Shown: positions 35,588-42,614 of the stretch, one piece after another
Position numbering within the stretch: position 1 is the stretch's first letter
Layout of the letters: each line of letters begins with the position of its first letter
Origin: Streptomyces sp. IMTB 2501
Lineage (GTDB): Bacteria; Actinomycetota; Actinomycetes; Streptomycetales; Streptomycetaceae
NCBI RefSeq assembly: GCF_001953885.1
Contig: NZ_MQUS01000037.1
Location: 1-47,852 of the forward strand
Length of the DNA stretch: 47,852 bases
Direction of reading: 5' to 3'
Notes under the pieces: generated by a model
What the model was told of the DNA's origin: nothing
The model's input: the letters and a program-made list of their open reading frames with translations, nothing else
Database searches by the model: none
Program-made: the position numbers and the translations under genes

Positions 35588-35803
35588 ATGGCCGTACCGG
35601 CTGGGACGGACGGGGCCGTGCCGTACGTCGAGGTGTCGTGCGTTGATGGCAGGTGCGAGCGTCGACGGCGTCCGCTGTTGGACTGCGTGTCGGTCAGGTT
35701 CGAGGACGCGGTTCCGGTACGGCCGTTTCGGTGGCCGGGTGGGCGCCATTTCCACCCGGAGCTGAGCAGCGGTTACATCGCGGTCTTCACTCGTGCGGGC
35801 TAA
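35588..35803 (+). pseudogene. TnsA-like transposase endonuclease, N-terminal remnant
   Basis: Seventy-one codons from an ATG at 35588. The segment VPYVEVSCVDGRCERRRRPL followed by CVSVRFEDAVPVRPFRWPGG and RHFHPEL resembles the N-terminal beta strands of actinobacterial TnsA-like heteromeric transposase endonucleases, whose pattern is V-x-F-E-x3-P-V-R-x-F then G-Q-R-x-F-P-G. The chain ends in a stop after YIAVFTRAG, before the catalytic Glu/Asp/Lys region. Its location directly inside a repeat array is where a Tn7-like tnsA would start. The similarity is short and from memory, so an unrelated small protein remains possible. The spacer up to 35909 holds nothing else. Confidence 0.5.
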
Positions 35804-35909
35804 TAAGCGATCTTGCTCCGGTTTTGACCGTACGTGATGCCTAGCCTTGCTGTGACGGCGGGTGGCCAGCAGCGAGTGCGTGCCACCGCCGTAGAGCCCG
35901 GGGGGTGCG

Positions 35910-36515
35910 GTGGAGGTTCGGGGTGTGCGTCACGCATACGGTCGCCGTGAGGTCTTGCGGGGCCTCGACCTCGATCTGCGGCCTGGAGTGCTGGCCGGGA
36001 TTGTCGGCGAGAACGGTGCGGGCAAGTCGACGCTGTTGAAGATCTTGTCTGGTGAGCTGCGCCCGCTGGGTGGCACGGTCCGTCATGAGGGCCGTTTCGG
36101 CTACTGCCCGCAGGACGTGGTGGTCAACGAGGCTCTGACCGTGCGCCAGCATCTGGAGTTCTTCCGCGTCGCGCGCGGGCTGTCGGATCTGCAGCACGCC
36201 GGGCAGGTGATGAACGCGTTGCGATTGTCGGAGTACGTCGATGAGCGGGCCGGCCTGCTCAGCGGCGGCACCCGTCAGAAGCTGAACCTGACCCTGGCGC
36301 TGATGCACGACCCGCAGGTGGTGCTGCTGGACGAGCCCTACCAGGGTTTCGACTGGGAGACCTACCTGCGTTTCTGGGACTTGGCAGCCCGATTACGCGA
36401 TGCGGGCCGCTCAGTCCTTGTCGTCTCCCACCTGGCCTATGACGCTGAGCGCCTGGACGAGTTGTGGCGCCTTCAGGACGGCGTGCTGCGCCCGGCTGAG
36501 GGGGTGTCGGCGTGA
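35910..36515 (+). CDS. ABC transporter ATP-binding protein
   Basis: Cytoplasmic ATPase subunit of an ABC-2 type exporter, 201 residues. It has Walker A (GENGAGKST), a Q loop (YCPQD), the signature LSGGTRQKLN, Walker B (VVLLDEP) and an H loop (VVSH). The length is short, with no regulatory tail, typical of drug or lipid exporters. The GTG at 35910 is the first start after an in-frame TAG at 35892. It overlaps the permease start by TGATG, so the subunits are coupled. The downstream prenyl synthases suggest that the pair exports an isoprenoid product or its modified form, or gives immunity to it; this is inference from context. Confidence 0.9.
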   Translation: MEVRGVRHAYGRREVLRGLDLDLRPGVLAGIVGENGAGKSTLLKILSGELRPLGGTVRHEGRFGYCPQDVVVNEALTVRQHLEFFRVARGLSDLQHAGQVMNALRLSEYVDERAGLLSGGTRQKLNLTLALMHDPQVVLLDEPYQGFDWETYLRFWDLAARLRDAGRSVLVVSHLAYDAERLDELWRLQDGVLRPAEGVSA

Positions 36516-37354
36516 TGCGGCACCTGAACCTGTTCGTCACAGCAGTCCGCTTCGACCTGGTCGAACACGCCCGGAACAGGCTCGCCATGGTCCTGGTCGC
36601 CGTGTTCATCCCCTGCTGGATCAGCCTGGCGTACGCCGTCATCCCCAGCAGGCACCTGACCTTCCGCCTGCGGGACACCGGCCAGCTCCTGGCACCGGCC
36701 GGCAACCAGATCACGCAGATCACCGGCGCCATCAACGCCGTCACCCTCATCACCGGGTTCATGATGTTCGCCGTCACGTTCAACGGCGGGCGCTTCGACC
36801 GCCGCCTGGCCTTGGCCGGCTACCCCCGCATCCATCTCGTCCTGGCCAAGACCACCTCGCTGACCCTGGCCTCCGGCGCCATCGCCGCCTATGCCACCGC
36901 GGTGATCTACATGGCCTGGAGCCCTCGCCAGCCACTGCTGCTCGCCGCTGCCTTGTTCTGCGGAGCGATGACCTACGGGGCGCTCGGCGTCGTCTTCGGC
37001 TCGCTGCTGCGCCGGGAGGTGGAGGGCATGTTCGCCCTGGTCATGACCAGCCTCGTGGATGTCGGTCTTCAAAATCCCCTGGCCGGCGGCGGTGCCGGAA
37101 GGCAGGTCGTGCGGTTCCTGCCTACCTACGGCACCATGCAGGCTGCCTCAGCTGCGGGTTTCACCCGCAGCTGGCGGCCCGGTGATCTGGCCGTTCAGTT
37201 CTTGTGGTTCGCCGGCGCTGCGTTCCTGGGCCTGCTCGCCTTCCACCGCCGTACCAAAGACGCCCTGACCGCAAAGCCGTCCTTGCGTCTGCCTTGGCTG
37301 CCCACGCGCCGACAACCTGCGCACCCGGCCCGGGCCACGTCGACGCCCCGCTGA
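36515..37354 (+). CDS. ABC-2 type transporter permease
   Basis: Integral membrane protein of 279 residues with six apparent helices. These include LAMVLVAVFIPCWISLAYAV, AVTLITGFMMFAVTF, LASGAIAAYATAVIYMAW, PLLLAAALFCGAMTYGALGV and FLWFAGAAFLGLLAF near the end. A basic tail of about 35 residues follows. It partners the ATPase encoded immediately upstream. The ATG at 36515 overlaps the ATPase stop; a GTG three bases earlier would add one residue. The cytoplasmic loop FNGGRFDRRLALAGYP is the kind of coupling segment seen in ABC-2 permeases. Confidence 0.85.
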   Translation: MRHLNLFVTAVRFDLVEHARNRLAMVLVAVFIPCWISLAYAVIPSRHLTFRLRDTGQLLAPAGNQITQITGAINAVTLITGFMMFAVTFNGGRFDRRLALAGYPRIHLVLAKTTSLTLASGAIAAYATAVIYMAWSPRQPLLLAAALFCGAMTYGALGVVFGSLLRREVEGMFALVMTSLVDVGLQNPLAGGGAGRQVVRFLPTYGTMQAASAAGFTRSWRPGDLAVQFLWFAGAAFLGLLAFHRRTKDALTAKPSLRLPWLPTRRQPAHPARATSTPR

Positions 37355-37372
37355 GTGACGCCCCCGCACGAC

Positions 37373-37445
37373 GGCCCAACAAGGGCCCTGGAGGGACGTG
37401 TCGCGCCCTCATCGCAGAGCGAAGTCCTGGCCCCGAAAGGGGGCC
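37373..37445 (+). other. two hairpins in the permease-prenyl synthase spacer
   Basis: GGCCC-N5-GGGCC at 37373-37387 and GGCCCC-GAAA-GGGGGCC at 37429-37445; the second has a GNRA-type tetraloop. Both lie in the 115-bp gap inside an otherwise tight operon and could tune expression of the downstream synthases relative to the transporter. Confidence 0.45.
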
Positions 37446-37469
37446 GGTTGAGCAGAAAAGGGTTCACAG

Positions 37470-38366
37470 ATGCTGGTAGGGCGATGGCTGGACGCGGCGG
37501 GTATCACCGATCCTGTCCTTCGGCGCTGCAACACGGTGTGCGCGCGAGAGGTATCCGGTCTCGGCGCAGGGCGCGGCTTCTGGGGGGCGCTGCGCCTCGC
37601 GCCCGCAGCGGCACGGCCTCACATGGCGGCGCTGGGGGCACACGGGTGCCGTGCCGATGCCTGTGTAGACAGCGGGCCGGTAGAGAGGCGTCACCGTCGT
37701 CTCGCCGAGTTCGCGGAGGCCACCTGGGCGGCATTCGCCGCCGGCGGCTCCGACGACCCCGTCCTGCATGCCACGGTGCACACCTACCGGACCTTCGGAA
37801 TGCCGCTGTCACTGATCGAGGACATGTTCACCGGGATGCAGCGCGACGTCGACTTCCGCGACTTCGCCACCTACGCGGATCTGTGCCAGTGGGCGATGCA
37901 GGTCGCCGGCTGCCCGTTTTACGGGGCCCTGTGGGCCGTGGCTGGCACCGAACTCACGGAAGCGCAGCCGCTGGTGCGTGAGTTCGCCGAACTTGGCCAG
38001 TTGACCGACGTGCTGTGCGACCTGTCGGAGGACCTCGACGACGGCCGCCTCTACCTCCCTCTCGAGGATCTCCACCAGTTCGGGGTCCACCCCGAGGACG
38101 TCAGGGCCAAACGGTGGACACCGGGCATGGCCGACGTCATCGCGTTCGAGGCCGAGCGTGTCACCGACGGGTTGACCGCTCTGACCGCTGAACTGGAACG
38201 CACCCCGGTCGGCCCCGTCATCCACGCATTGGCCGAGCATTTCAGGCTGCAAGTGGCCAGCGTGCTGGCCGTAGGTCAGGACGTGCTACACCGGCCGGTG
38301 CAGCCACCCATGGGCGCCTTCCTCAACGTGTGGCGCCCTCACATGCGCGCCGTCATCCCCTGCTGA
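37470..38366 (+). CDS. squalene/phytoene synthase family protein
   Basis: Class I trans-prenyltransferase-fold enzyme of 298 residues. The family's two Asp-rich motifs are present: DACVD at 63-67 and DLSED at 184-188, the latter followed by the characteristic DGRLYLP. The central PLSLIEDMFTGMQRDVDF and YADLCQWAMQVAGCPF also match. Members couple two prenyl diphosphates head to head (squalene, phytoene), and some relatives cyclise. Product length cannot be read from sequence. No desaturase, cyclase or HpnC/D/E partners lie nearby, which argues against standard carotenoid or hopanoid synthesis. AAAGGG precedes the ATG at 37470. The polyprenyl synthase follows after 18 bp and presumably supplies the substrate. 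Confidence 0.82.
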   Translation: MLVGRWLDAAGITDPVLRRCNTVCAREVSGLGAGRGFWGALRLAPAAARPHMAALGAHGCRADACVDSGPVERRHRRLAEFAEATWAAFAAGGSDDPVLHATVHTYRTFGMPLSLIEDMFTGMQRDVDFRDFATYADLCQWAMQVAGCPFYGALWAVAGTELTEAQPLVREFAELGQLTDVLCDLSEDLDDGRLYLPLEDLHQFGVHPEDVRAKRWTPGMADVIAFEAERVTDGLTALTAELERTPVGPVIHALAEHFRLQVASVLAVGQDVLHRPVQPPMGAFLNVWRPHMRAVIPC

Positions 38367-38384
38367 CCATCGAAAGGACGTGTC

Positions 38385-39356
38385 GTGTCCACCGCCCTGA
38401 ACCCCAGAGGCACACATATTCCGCTCCTGGAGGCTGAGCTGCTGCGCTGGGTGGGCAGCGGCGACAGCCTGCTGGAGGTGGCCTGCCTGGACGCCCTGTT
38501 CCCCCCGGGCAAGCTCCTTCGCCCCATCCTGTGTATGGAGTCGGCCAAGGCCGTCGGCGGCACTGCTGAGCAGGTGCTGGCGTTCGCGGCCGGCATCGAA
38601 TGCCTGCACGTCGCCAGCCTCGTCCACGACGACATCGTCGATCAGGACCCGGTACGCCGCGGGCGGGCCTCCACCGCCGAGCAGTACGGCCTCGCCGAGG
38701 CCCTGGTAGCAGGCGACGGACTGTCGATGGCCGGCATCGCGGCCATGCTCAGCGGCGGCCCCGCCGAGCGCGTACTGCACGCAGCACGGGTCACCGTCGA
38801 GGCCCTGCGTCATATGTGCCAGGGCATCATGCGCGAAACCGAGATCCGCGGCGACCTGACCTGCGGCGTACCCGCCGTCCTGAACATCATGCAGGCCAAG
38901 ACCGCCGCGCTGACCGGCGCCGCCTGCCAGGCCGGCGCCATCCTGGCCGGAGCAACCCTGGAGCAGCACCAGGCCCTACGCAGGTACGGAGAACAGCTCG
39001 GCATGGCCTTCCAGATCCGTGACGACCTGCTCCCCTACACCGCCGAGGACCAGATCACCGGCAAGACAGCCATCAGCGACGTCGCCAACCTGCAGCCCAC
39101 CCTGCCCGTCCTGCTCGCCTACGAAGTGGCCGACAAAGCCGACCGCGACCGCCTGACCACCGTATTCCACGGCGACACCGACCCCGTCACCGCACACCGA
39201 GACATCCTCGCCGTGCTGACACGCACCGGCGCCCTCACCAAGGCGGCCCAGATGGCATCCTCACGCGCCGAACAAGCACACGTTGCACTCACCGGCCTAC
39301 CGGACGCACTGAGCCTCGCCCAACTGGCCACATCAGCAGCCGACCGTCAGCACTGA
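38385..39356 (+). CDS. polyprenyl diphosphate synthase
   Basis: Isoprenyl diphosphate chain-elongating enzyme of 323 residues that condenses IPP with allylic diphosphates (FPP, GGPP or longer). The first Asp-rich motif is HDDIVDQDPVRRGRAS (DDxxD at 82-86) and the second is FQIRDDLLPYTAEDQITGK, with the conserved GKLLRPILC near residue 42. The residues before DDxxD (CLHVAS) set product length but do not allow a firm call. It starts at a GTG (38385) with GAAAGGA upstream, 18 bp after the head-to-head synthase. A stable hairpin follows the stop at 39368-39407. Confidence 0.88.
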   Translation: MSTALNPRGTHIPLLEAELLRWVGSGDSLLEVACLDALFPPGKLLRPILCMESAKAVGGTAEQVLAFAAGIECLHVASLVHDDIVDQDPVRRGRASTAEQYGLAEALVAGDGLSMAGIAAMLSGGPAERVLHAARVTVEALRHMCQGIMRETEIRGDLTCGVPAVLNIMQAKTAALTGAACQAGAILAGATLEQHQALRRYGEQLGMAFQIRDDLLPYTAEDQITGKTAISDVANLQPTLPVLLAYEVADKADRDRLTTVFHGDTDPVTAHRDILAVLTRTGALTKAAQMASSRAEQAHVALTGLPDALSLAQLATSAADRQH

Positions 39357-39367
39357 GAGAGAGGGCC

Positions 39368-39407
39368 GGGGACTGGCGCGGTGGCTGATGCTCCGTTTCC
39401 AGTCCCC
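39368..39407 (+). terminator. hairpin after the polyprenyl synthase gene
   Basis: GGGGACTGG pairs perfectly with CCAGTCCCC (9 bp) around a 22-nt loop, 11 bp after the stop at 39356. No T-run follows; it could be a partial terminator before the secreted-protein gene. Confidence 0.5.
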
Positions 39408-39464
39408 GCCCCTGGTCTGCACCGGGCTGGCCGCTCAGCCCTCACGTACAGGAGACCTGCGCTC

Positions 39465-40049
39465 ATGAACACCTCCCGCATCCTCACGCGCTGCGCTCTG
39501 GCCGTGGCTGGGGCCGCCGGTGTCCTGGCGGTGGTAGTGGCTGTCATCCCCCAGGAGGAGACCCCGGCCGCTCAGAGTGGGAAGTCCCCTCCGCTCCTGG
39601 CCGCCCTTACGCAAGCGGCTTCGCTGCCGTACGCCTGCCAGGAAGCGATCTTCAAGACCGGGGATCAGTTCGCCACCACCCGCTACGCCGTCCCGGACGA
39701 GTTCTGGGACGCCGCTGTCGCCGCTCTGGGCAGTCTGACCGAGACCGAGCGGGCCGAACTCACCCGGCCTGCCTGTGCGGCGTGGAACAGTTGGGCCACC
39801 GCCAACAGCTCCGCCGTGACGGGTGAACTCGACAACCGCTACCGCAACGCCGCCCTGCCGATGTGCAACAAGTTCACCGTCGCCACTGTGGGAACGGTCA
39901 GGAAGTTCTCTGCGAACACTCCCGCGGCGGCCCGGGGCCTGGAAAAGGTGGTCAAGAAAGTGTGGACCGAGGCCATGACCGATCTTTCCGCTACGGCCTC
40001 CGACGCCGCCTGCCGCACCTCATACAGCACCGCCAAGACCGCCTGGTGA
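39465..40049 (+). CDS. secreted or membrane-anchored protein of unknown function
   Basis: Protein of 194 residues with a basic start (MNTSRILTR) and a hydrophobic core at about 10-28 (CALAVAGAAGVLAVVVAVIP). It is either a signal peptide or a single anchor. The exported part contains four cysteines (58, 104, 134, 183) able to form two disulfides and is mostly helical in composition. No family is recognised. The ATG at 39465 has GGAG about 10 nt upstream. It lies 108 bp after the prenyl synthase on the same strand and may be the last gene of the cassette. With an ABC exporter upstream, an extracytoplasmic binding or assembly role is possible but unsupported by motifs. Confidence 0.65.
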   Translation: MNTSRILTRCALAVAGAAGVLAVVVAVIPQEETPAAQSGKSPPLLAALTQAASLPYACQEAIFKTGDQFATTRYAVPDEFWDAAVAALGSLTETERAELTRPACAAWNSWATANSSAVTGELDNRYRNAALPMCNKFTVATVGTVRKFSANTPAAARGLEKVVKKVWTEAMTDLSATASDAACRTSYSTAKTAW

Positions 40050-40216
40050 CCATGCCGCTGCGGACTATGGTGACGCCCCTGCGCGACGATGCCCGCTGAC
40101 TCTCAGGGCCAGTACAGCTGTTGTCGCTCCCTATGTGACGGGGGGTCACCACGACGACCAGGGTTCACCCAGCAGTGTCGGGTCTCGGCTACGTACCCAA
40201 CCCGCCTCACCTGATC

Positions 40217-40349
40217 GTTTGCCAACCAATCCAGTCGCCGCAGGTTAACGAGAACAGAACGACTAACTTCGCTGTCAAAGGACATCCACCGACAGCGAAG
40301 CGAGTCGTGTGCAGCGCGCTGACCTGGGCCGACTGGATTGGATGCCAAC
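40217..40349. repeat. 133-bp nested palindrome built from transposon-end-type units
   Basis: Outer arms 40218-40237 (TTTGCCAACCAATCCAGTCG) and 40330-40349 (minus strand GTTGGCATCCAATCCAGTCG) match at 17 of 20. Inner arms 40259-40276 and 40291-40308 (GACAGCGAAGCGAGTCGT) match at 16 of 18. The outer arms resemble unit one and the inner arms unit two of the array at 35490, but the inner units are inverted relative to the outer ones. No gene is seen in 40050-40453. It could be a miniature derivative of the same transposon family or a folded regulatory element. Confidence 0.65.
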
Positions 40350-40453
40350 GGGGGCCTGCCAGTTGGCCTGACGCTGTCCGGAATGGGTACTGCCTGCGCG
40401 CCCTTCCGGCGCGGACGTTGTCGGAGACCGGATCAGGCATGGCCCGACTTTTG

Positions 40454-42040
40454 TCAACCTGCCGACGCAGTGGGTTGGTTGTGCAGATCTACCAGCGTGC
40501 GCACGAGTGGCGGGAACCAGTCCTCGCCCGATGAGTGGCGGTCGGCAAGCTGCTCGATGGCCTCAGCGGGCGTCGGACGGCCCGCGGGATCATGGTCGAG
40601 GCAGCGGGCGACGACGCCGGACAGGCGGGACGGCAGCAGGCCGAGAGCGGAATCAAGGGACTCGCCATCCGCCGGCACGGCCCCGGCTGCGTGGCAGAGC
40701 ACCATGCCGAAGGCGTAGAGGTCTGTGGCGAAGGTGACCGGCGCGCCGGTGAGCTGCTCGGGAGCGAGGAAGCCCCGAGTGCCCACGACATGATCGGTAC
40801 GGGTGATGGCGGTGCCGTCGAGGGCTCGGGCGATGCCGAAGTCGATGACGCGCGGACCGGTGCCGGAAAGGACGATGTTGCCAGGCTTGAGGTCACGGTG
40901 GACGATGCCGCACTGATGGATGCCCTGGAGGGCTTCGGCGATACCGAGGGCCAGGATCTGGACGGTCTTGGGCGGCAGGGCACCGTGTCGGCTCAGGACC
41001 TCGTGCAGGGACGGGCCGGGAATGTACTCGGTGACCAGCCAGGGTGGGTCACCGTGCGCATCGGCATCGACCACGGACGCGGTGTGGAAACCGCCGACCT
41101 TGCGCGCGGCACTGATCTCACGGGCGAAGCGCTGACGGAACGCGGGATCGGCGGCCAGTTCCCGCTGGATGACCTTGACCGCGACCAAGCGCTCGCCCGG
41201 GGAGTGTCCGAGATAGACCGTCCCCATCCCGCCTTGGCCCAGTCTGGCTGTCAGTCGGTAGCGATCGATCCGGCGAGGGTCGCCCTCCCGTAAAGGCTGG
41301 CGGGCGGGCGGGAAATCCGACTGCGGGTGCGACAGCGGCGCGGTTCGTGTGACCTCCGTCCCGCTGGACGTGATGGCGGGCACTGCGCGATCTTTCTGTC
41401 CCCGGATCAGGGCGGACCGCTTCTCGGCCTCAGCGCGCGGAACTTCGGAGTCCCGGTCGCGTTCGGCCTTGAGAAGCCGGGCCCGGTTGTCGAGAGCAGC
41501 GCGCATCTGCTTCTCCATCGAGTCCTGGAAGGAGGTGGGGGGTTCGATGGCCTTCAGCTCGACGCGGTTTACGCGGATGCCCCACTTGCCGACCGCTACG
41601 TCGAGGACGCCGCGCAGGGCCATGCTGATCTCCTCACGGGAGGTGAGGGTGCGTTCGAGGCCCATGCCGCCGATGATGGTGCGGAGCGTGGTGATCATCA
41701 GCTGCTCGATGGCCTGGATGTAGCTGGCGACTTCGTAGGTGGCGGCGCGGGCGTCGGCGACCTGGTAGTAGATGACTGGGTCGATGTTGACGACCAGGTT
41801 CTCCTGGGTGATCACCGGCTGGGGCGGGAACGGTACGACCTGTTCGCGCAGGTCGATGCGGTTGCGGACGGTGTCGATGAACGGGACCACGATGTTCAGG
41901 CCCGGGTTCAGGGTCCGCGTGTATCGGCCGAAGCGCTCGACGATGGCGGCGCTGGCCTCGGGGATGACCTGGACGGCCTTGAACAGGGCGATGAAGACCA
42001 ACACCACCAGAACGACCAGGACGATGATGACCGGATTCAT
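40454..42040 (-). CDS. SPFH (stomatin-like) - Ser/Thr protein kinase fusion
   Basis: Single frame of 528 residues. Residues 3-24 form a membrane helix (VIIVLVVLVVLVFIALF). Residues 25-190 are an SPFH/stomatin domain (EASAAIVERFGRYTRTLNPG, LREQVVPFPPQPVITQENLV, YIQAIEQLMITTLRTIIGGM). The coiled tail typical of stomatins is cut short near 190-220. After a 35-residue linker comes a complete Hanks-type kinase (about 259-515). It shows the Gly loop LGQGGMGTVYLG, Lys289, catalytic HRDLKPGN (Asp383), DFGIA (Asp400) and APEQL. No C-terminal helix or sensor domain follows. SPFH domains assemble in membrane microdomains, so the kinase would be tethered there in the cytoplasm. The join may be a recent recombination. 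The ATG at 42040 is the natural stomatin start. Confidence 0.85.
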   Translation of the reverse strand: MNPVIIVLVVLVVLVFIALFKAVQVIPEASAAIVERFGRYTRTLNPGLNIVVPFIDTVRNRIDLREQVVPFPPQPVITQENLVVNIDPVIYYQVADARAATYEVASYIQAIEQLMITTLRTIIGGMGLERTLTSREEISMALRGVLDVAVGKWGIRVNRVELKAIEPPTSFQDSMEKQMRAALDNRARLLKAERDRDSEVPRAEAEKRSALIRGQKDRAVPAITSSGTEVTRTAPLSHPQSDFPPARQPLREGDPRRIDRYRLTARLGQGGMGTVYLGHSPGERLVAVKVIQRELAADPAFRQRFAREISAARKVGGFHTASVVDADAHGDPPWLVTEYIPGPSLHEVLSRHGALPPKTVQILALGIAEALQGIHQCGIVHRDLKPGNIVLSGTGPRVIDFGIARALDGTAITRTDHVVGTRGFLAPEQLTGAPVTFATDLYAFGMVLCHAAGAVPADGESLDSALGLLPSRLSGVVARCLDHDPAGRPTPAEAIEQLADRHSSGEDWFPPLVRTLVDLHNQPTASAG

Positions 42041-42387
42041 CGCTGCTCCCCCTGCCCATCAGGCTCCCCAGGCACCGGACCCGGATTGCGCCTGTTGACG
42101 CCCGCACAGAACATGCCAGGGCTACACCGTGATGCGTTGCGACGCGCCAGTACTGATCGATTCCACAAGGCGCCTTGCAGTATGCCGCAACTCAACTCAC
42201 TTCCGTGAGTACTCAACGTGCTTCACGCCGGAATATGCGAGCGTCCCGACCCTCAGCTCGAACGTCTCGGCATCACGCATCGCGATCCGATCGGCGGCAT
42301 GGACGTCGACGATCACGGCTGAGTCGTCCGCGCAGCATAAGAAAAAGTCCCCGCACGGTCAGGGCTCACCGCCAAGAAGCTGCTGAA

Positions 42388-42433
42388 ACGGCTGGGTTCA
42401 CTGTCGATCGCCTCGATTGGATGGCAGGGGACA
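42388..42433 (-). repeat. distal inverted end array of the putative transposon
   Basis: On the minus strand from 42433: TGTCCCCTGCCATCCAATCG, then TCGACAGTGAACCCAGCCGT (42407-42388). The latter matches the third unit at 35540 at 17 of 20 positions. The surrounding spacer 42041-42614 has no recognisable gene and is less GC-rich near 42170-42350. Confidence 0.6.
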
Positions 42434-42614
42434 GCGCCCCAACTGTGCGTCTCTGTCGATCTGGGCCTGTCTCAAGCGAACGGGTCCGATGCCCCTCTGG
42501 TCTCATACGAAGTGCTATGTGCGGGGGCGAGGTGCACCATCAGCCAGCCAGGGCGGCAGACGCCAACGTCTGATCGACGACGTCGATCGGTAGGCCGGTC
42601 CCGGGCGGGAAACG

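Larger units (their letters stand above)
35485..42433. mobile_element. putative relic Tn7-like (TnsA-type) transposon with terpenoid/ABC cargo
   Basis: Both boundaries carry related site arrays in inverted orientation. The left reads TGTCCTTTGTCATGCAATCG inward from 35485; the right, read on the minus strand from 42433, gives TGTCCCCTGCCATCCAATCG. Each end then continues with units close to TTGACAGTGAACCTAGTCGT. Terminal TGT and several inward-facing sites of about 20 bp are Tn7-family traits, where TnsB binds. Just inside the left end lies a TnsA-like N-terminal remnant. TnsB, TnsC and target selectors are absent, so it cannot move by itself. No 5-bp target duplication is evident (TCCAC left, GCGCC right). 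The cargo is an ABC exporter, two isoprenoid synthases, a secreted protein and an SPFH-kinase fusion. A third array at 40217-40349 may mark a nested event or an earlier boundary. Confidence 0.5.
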
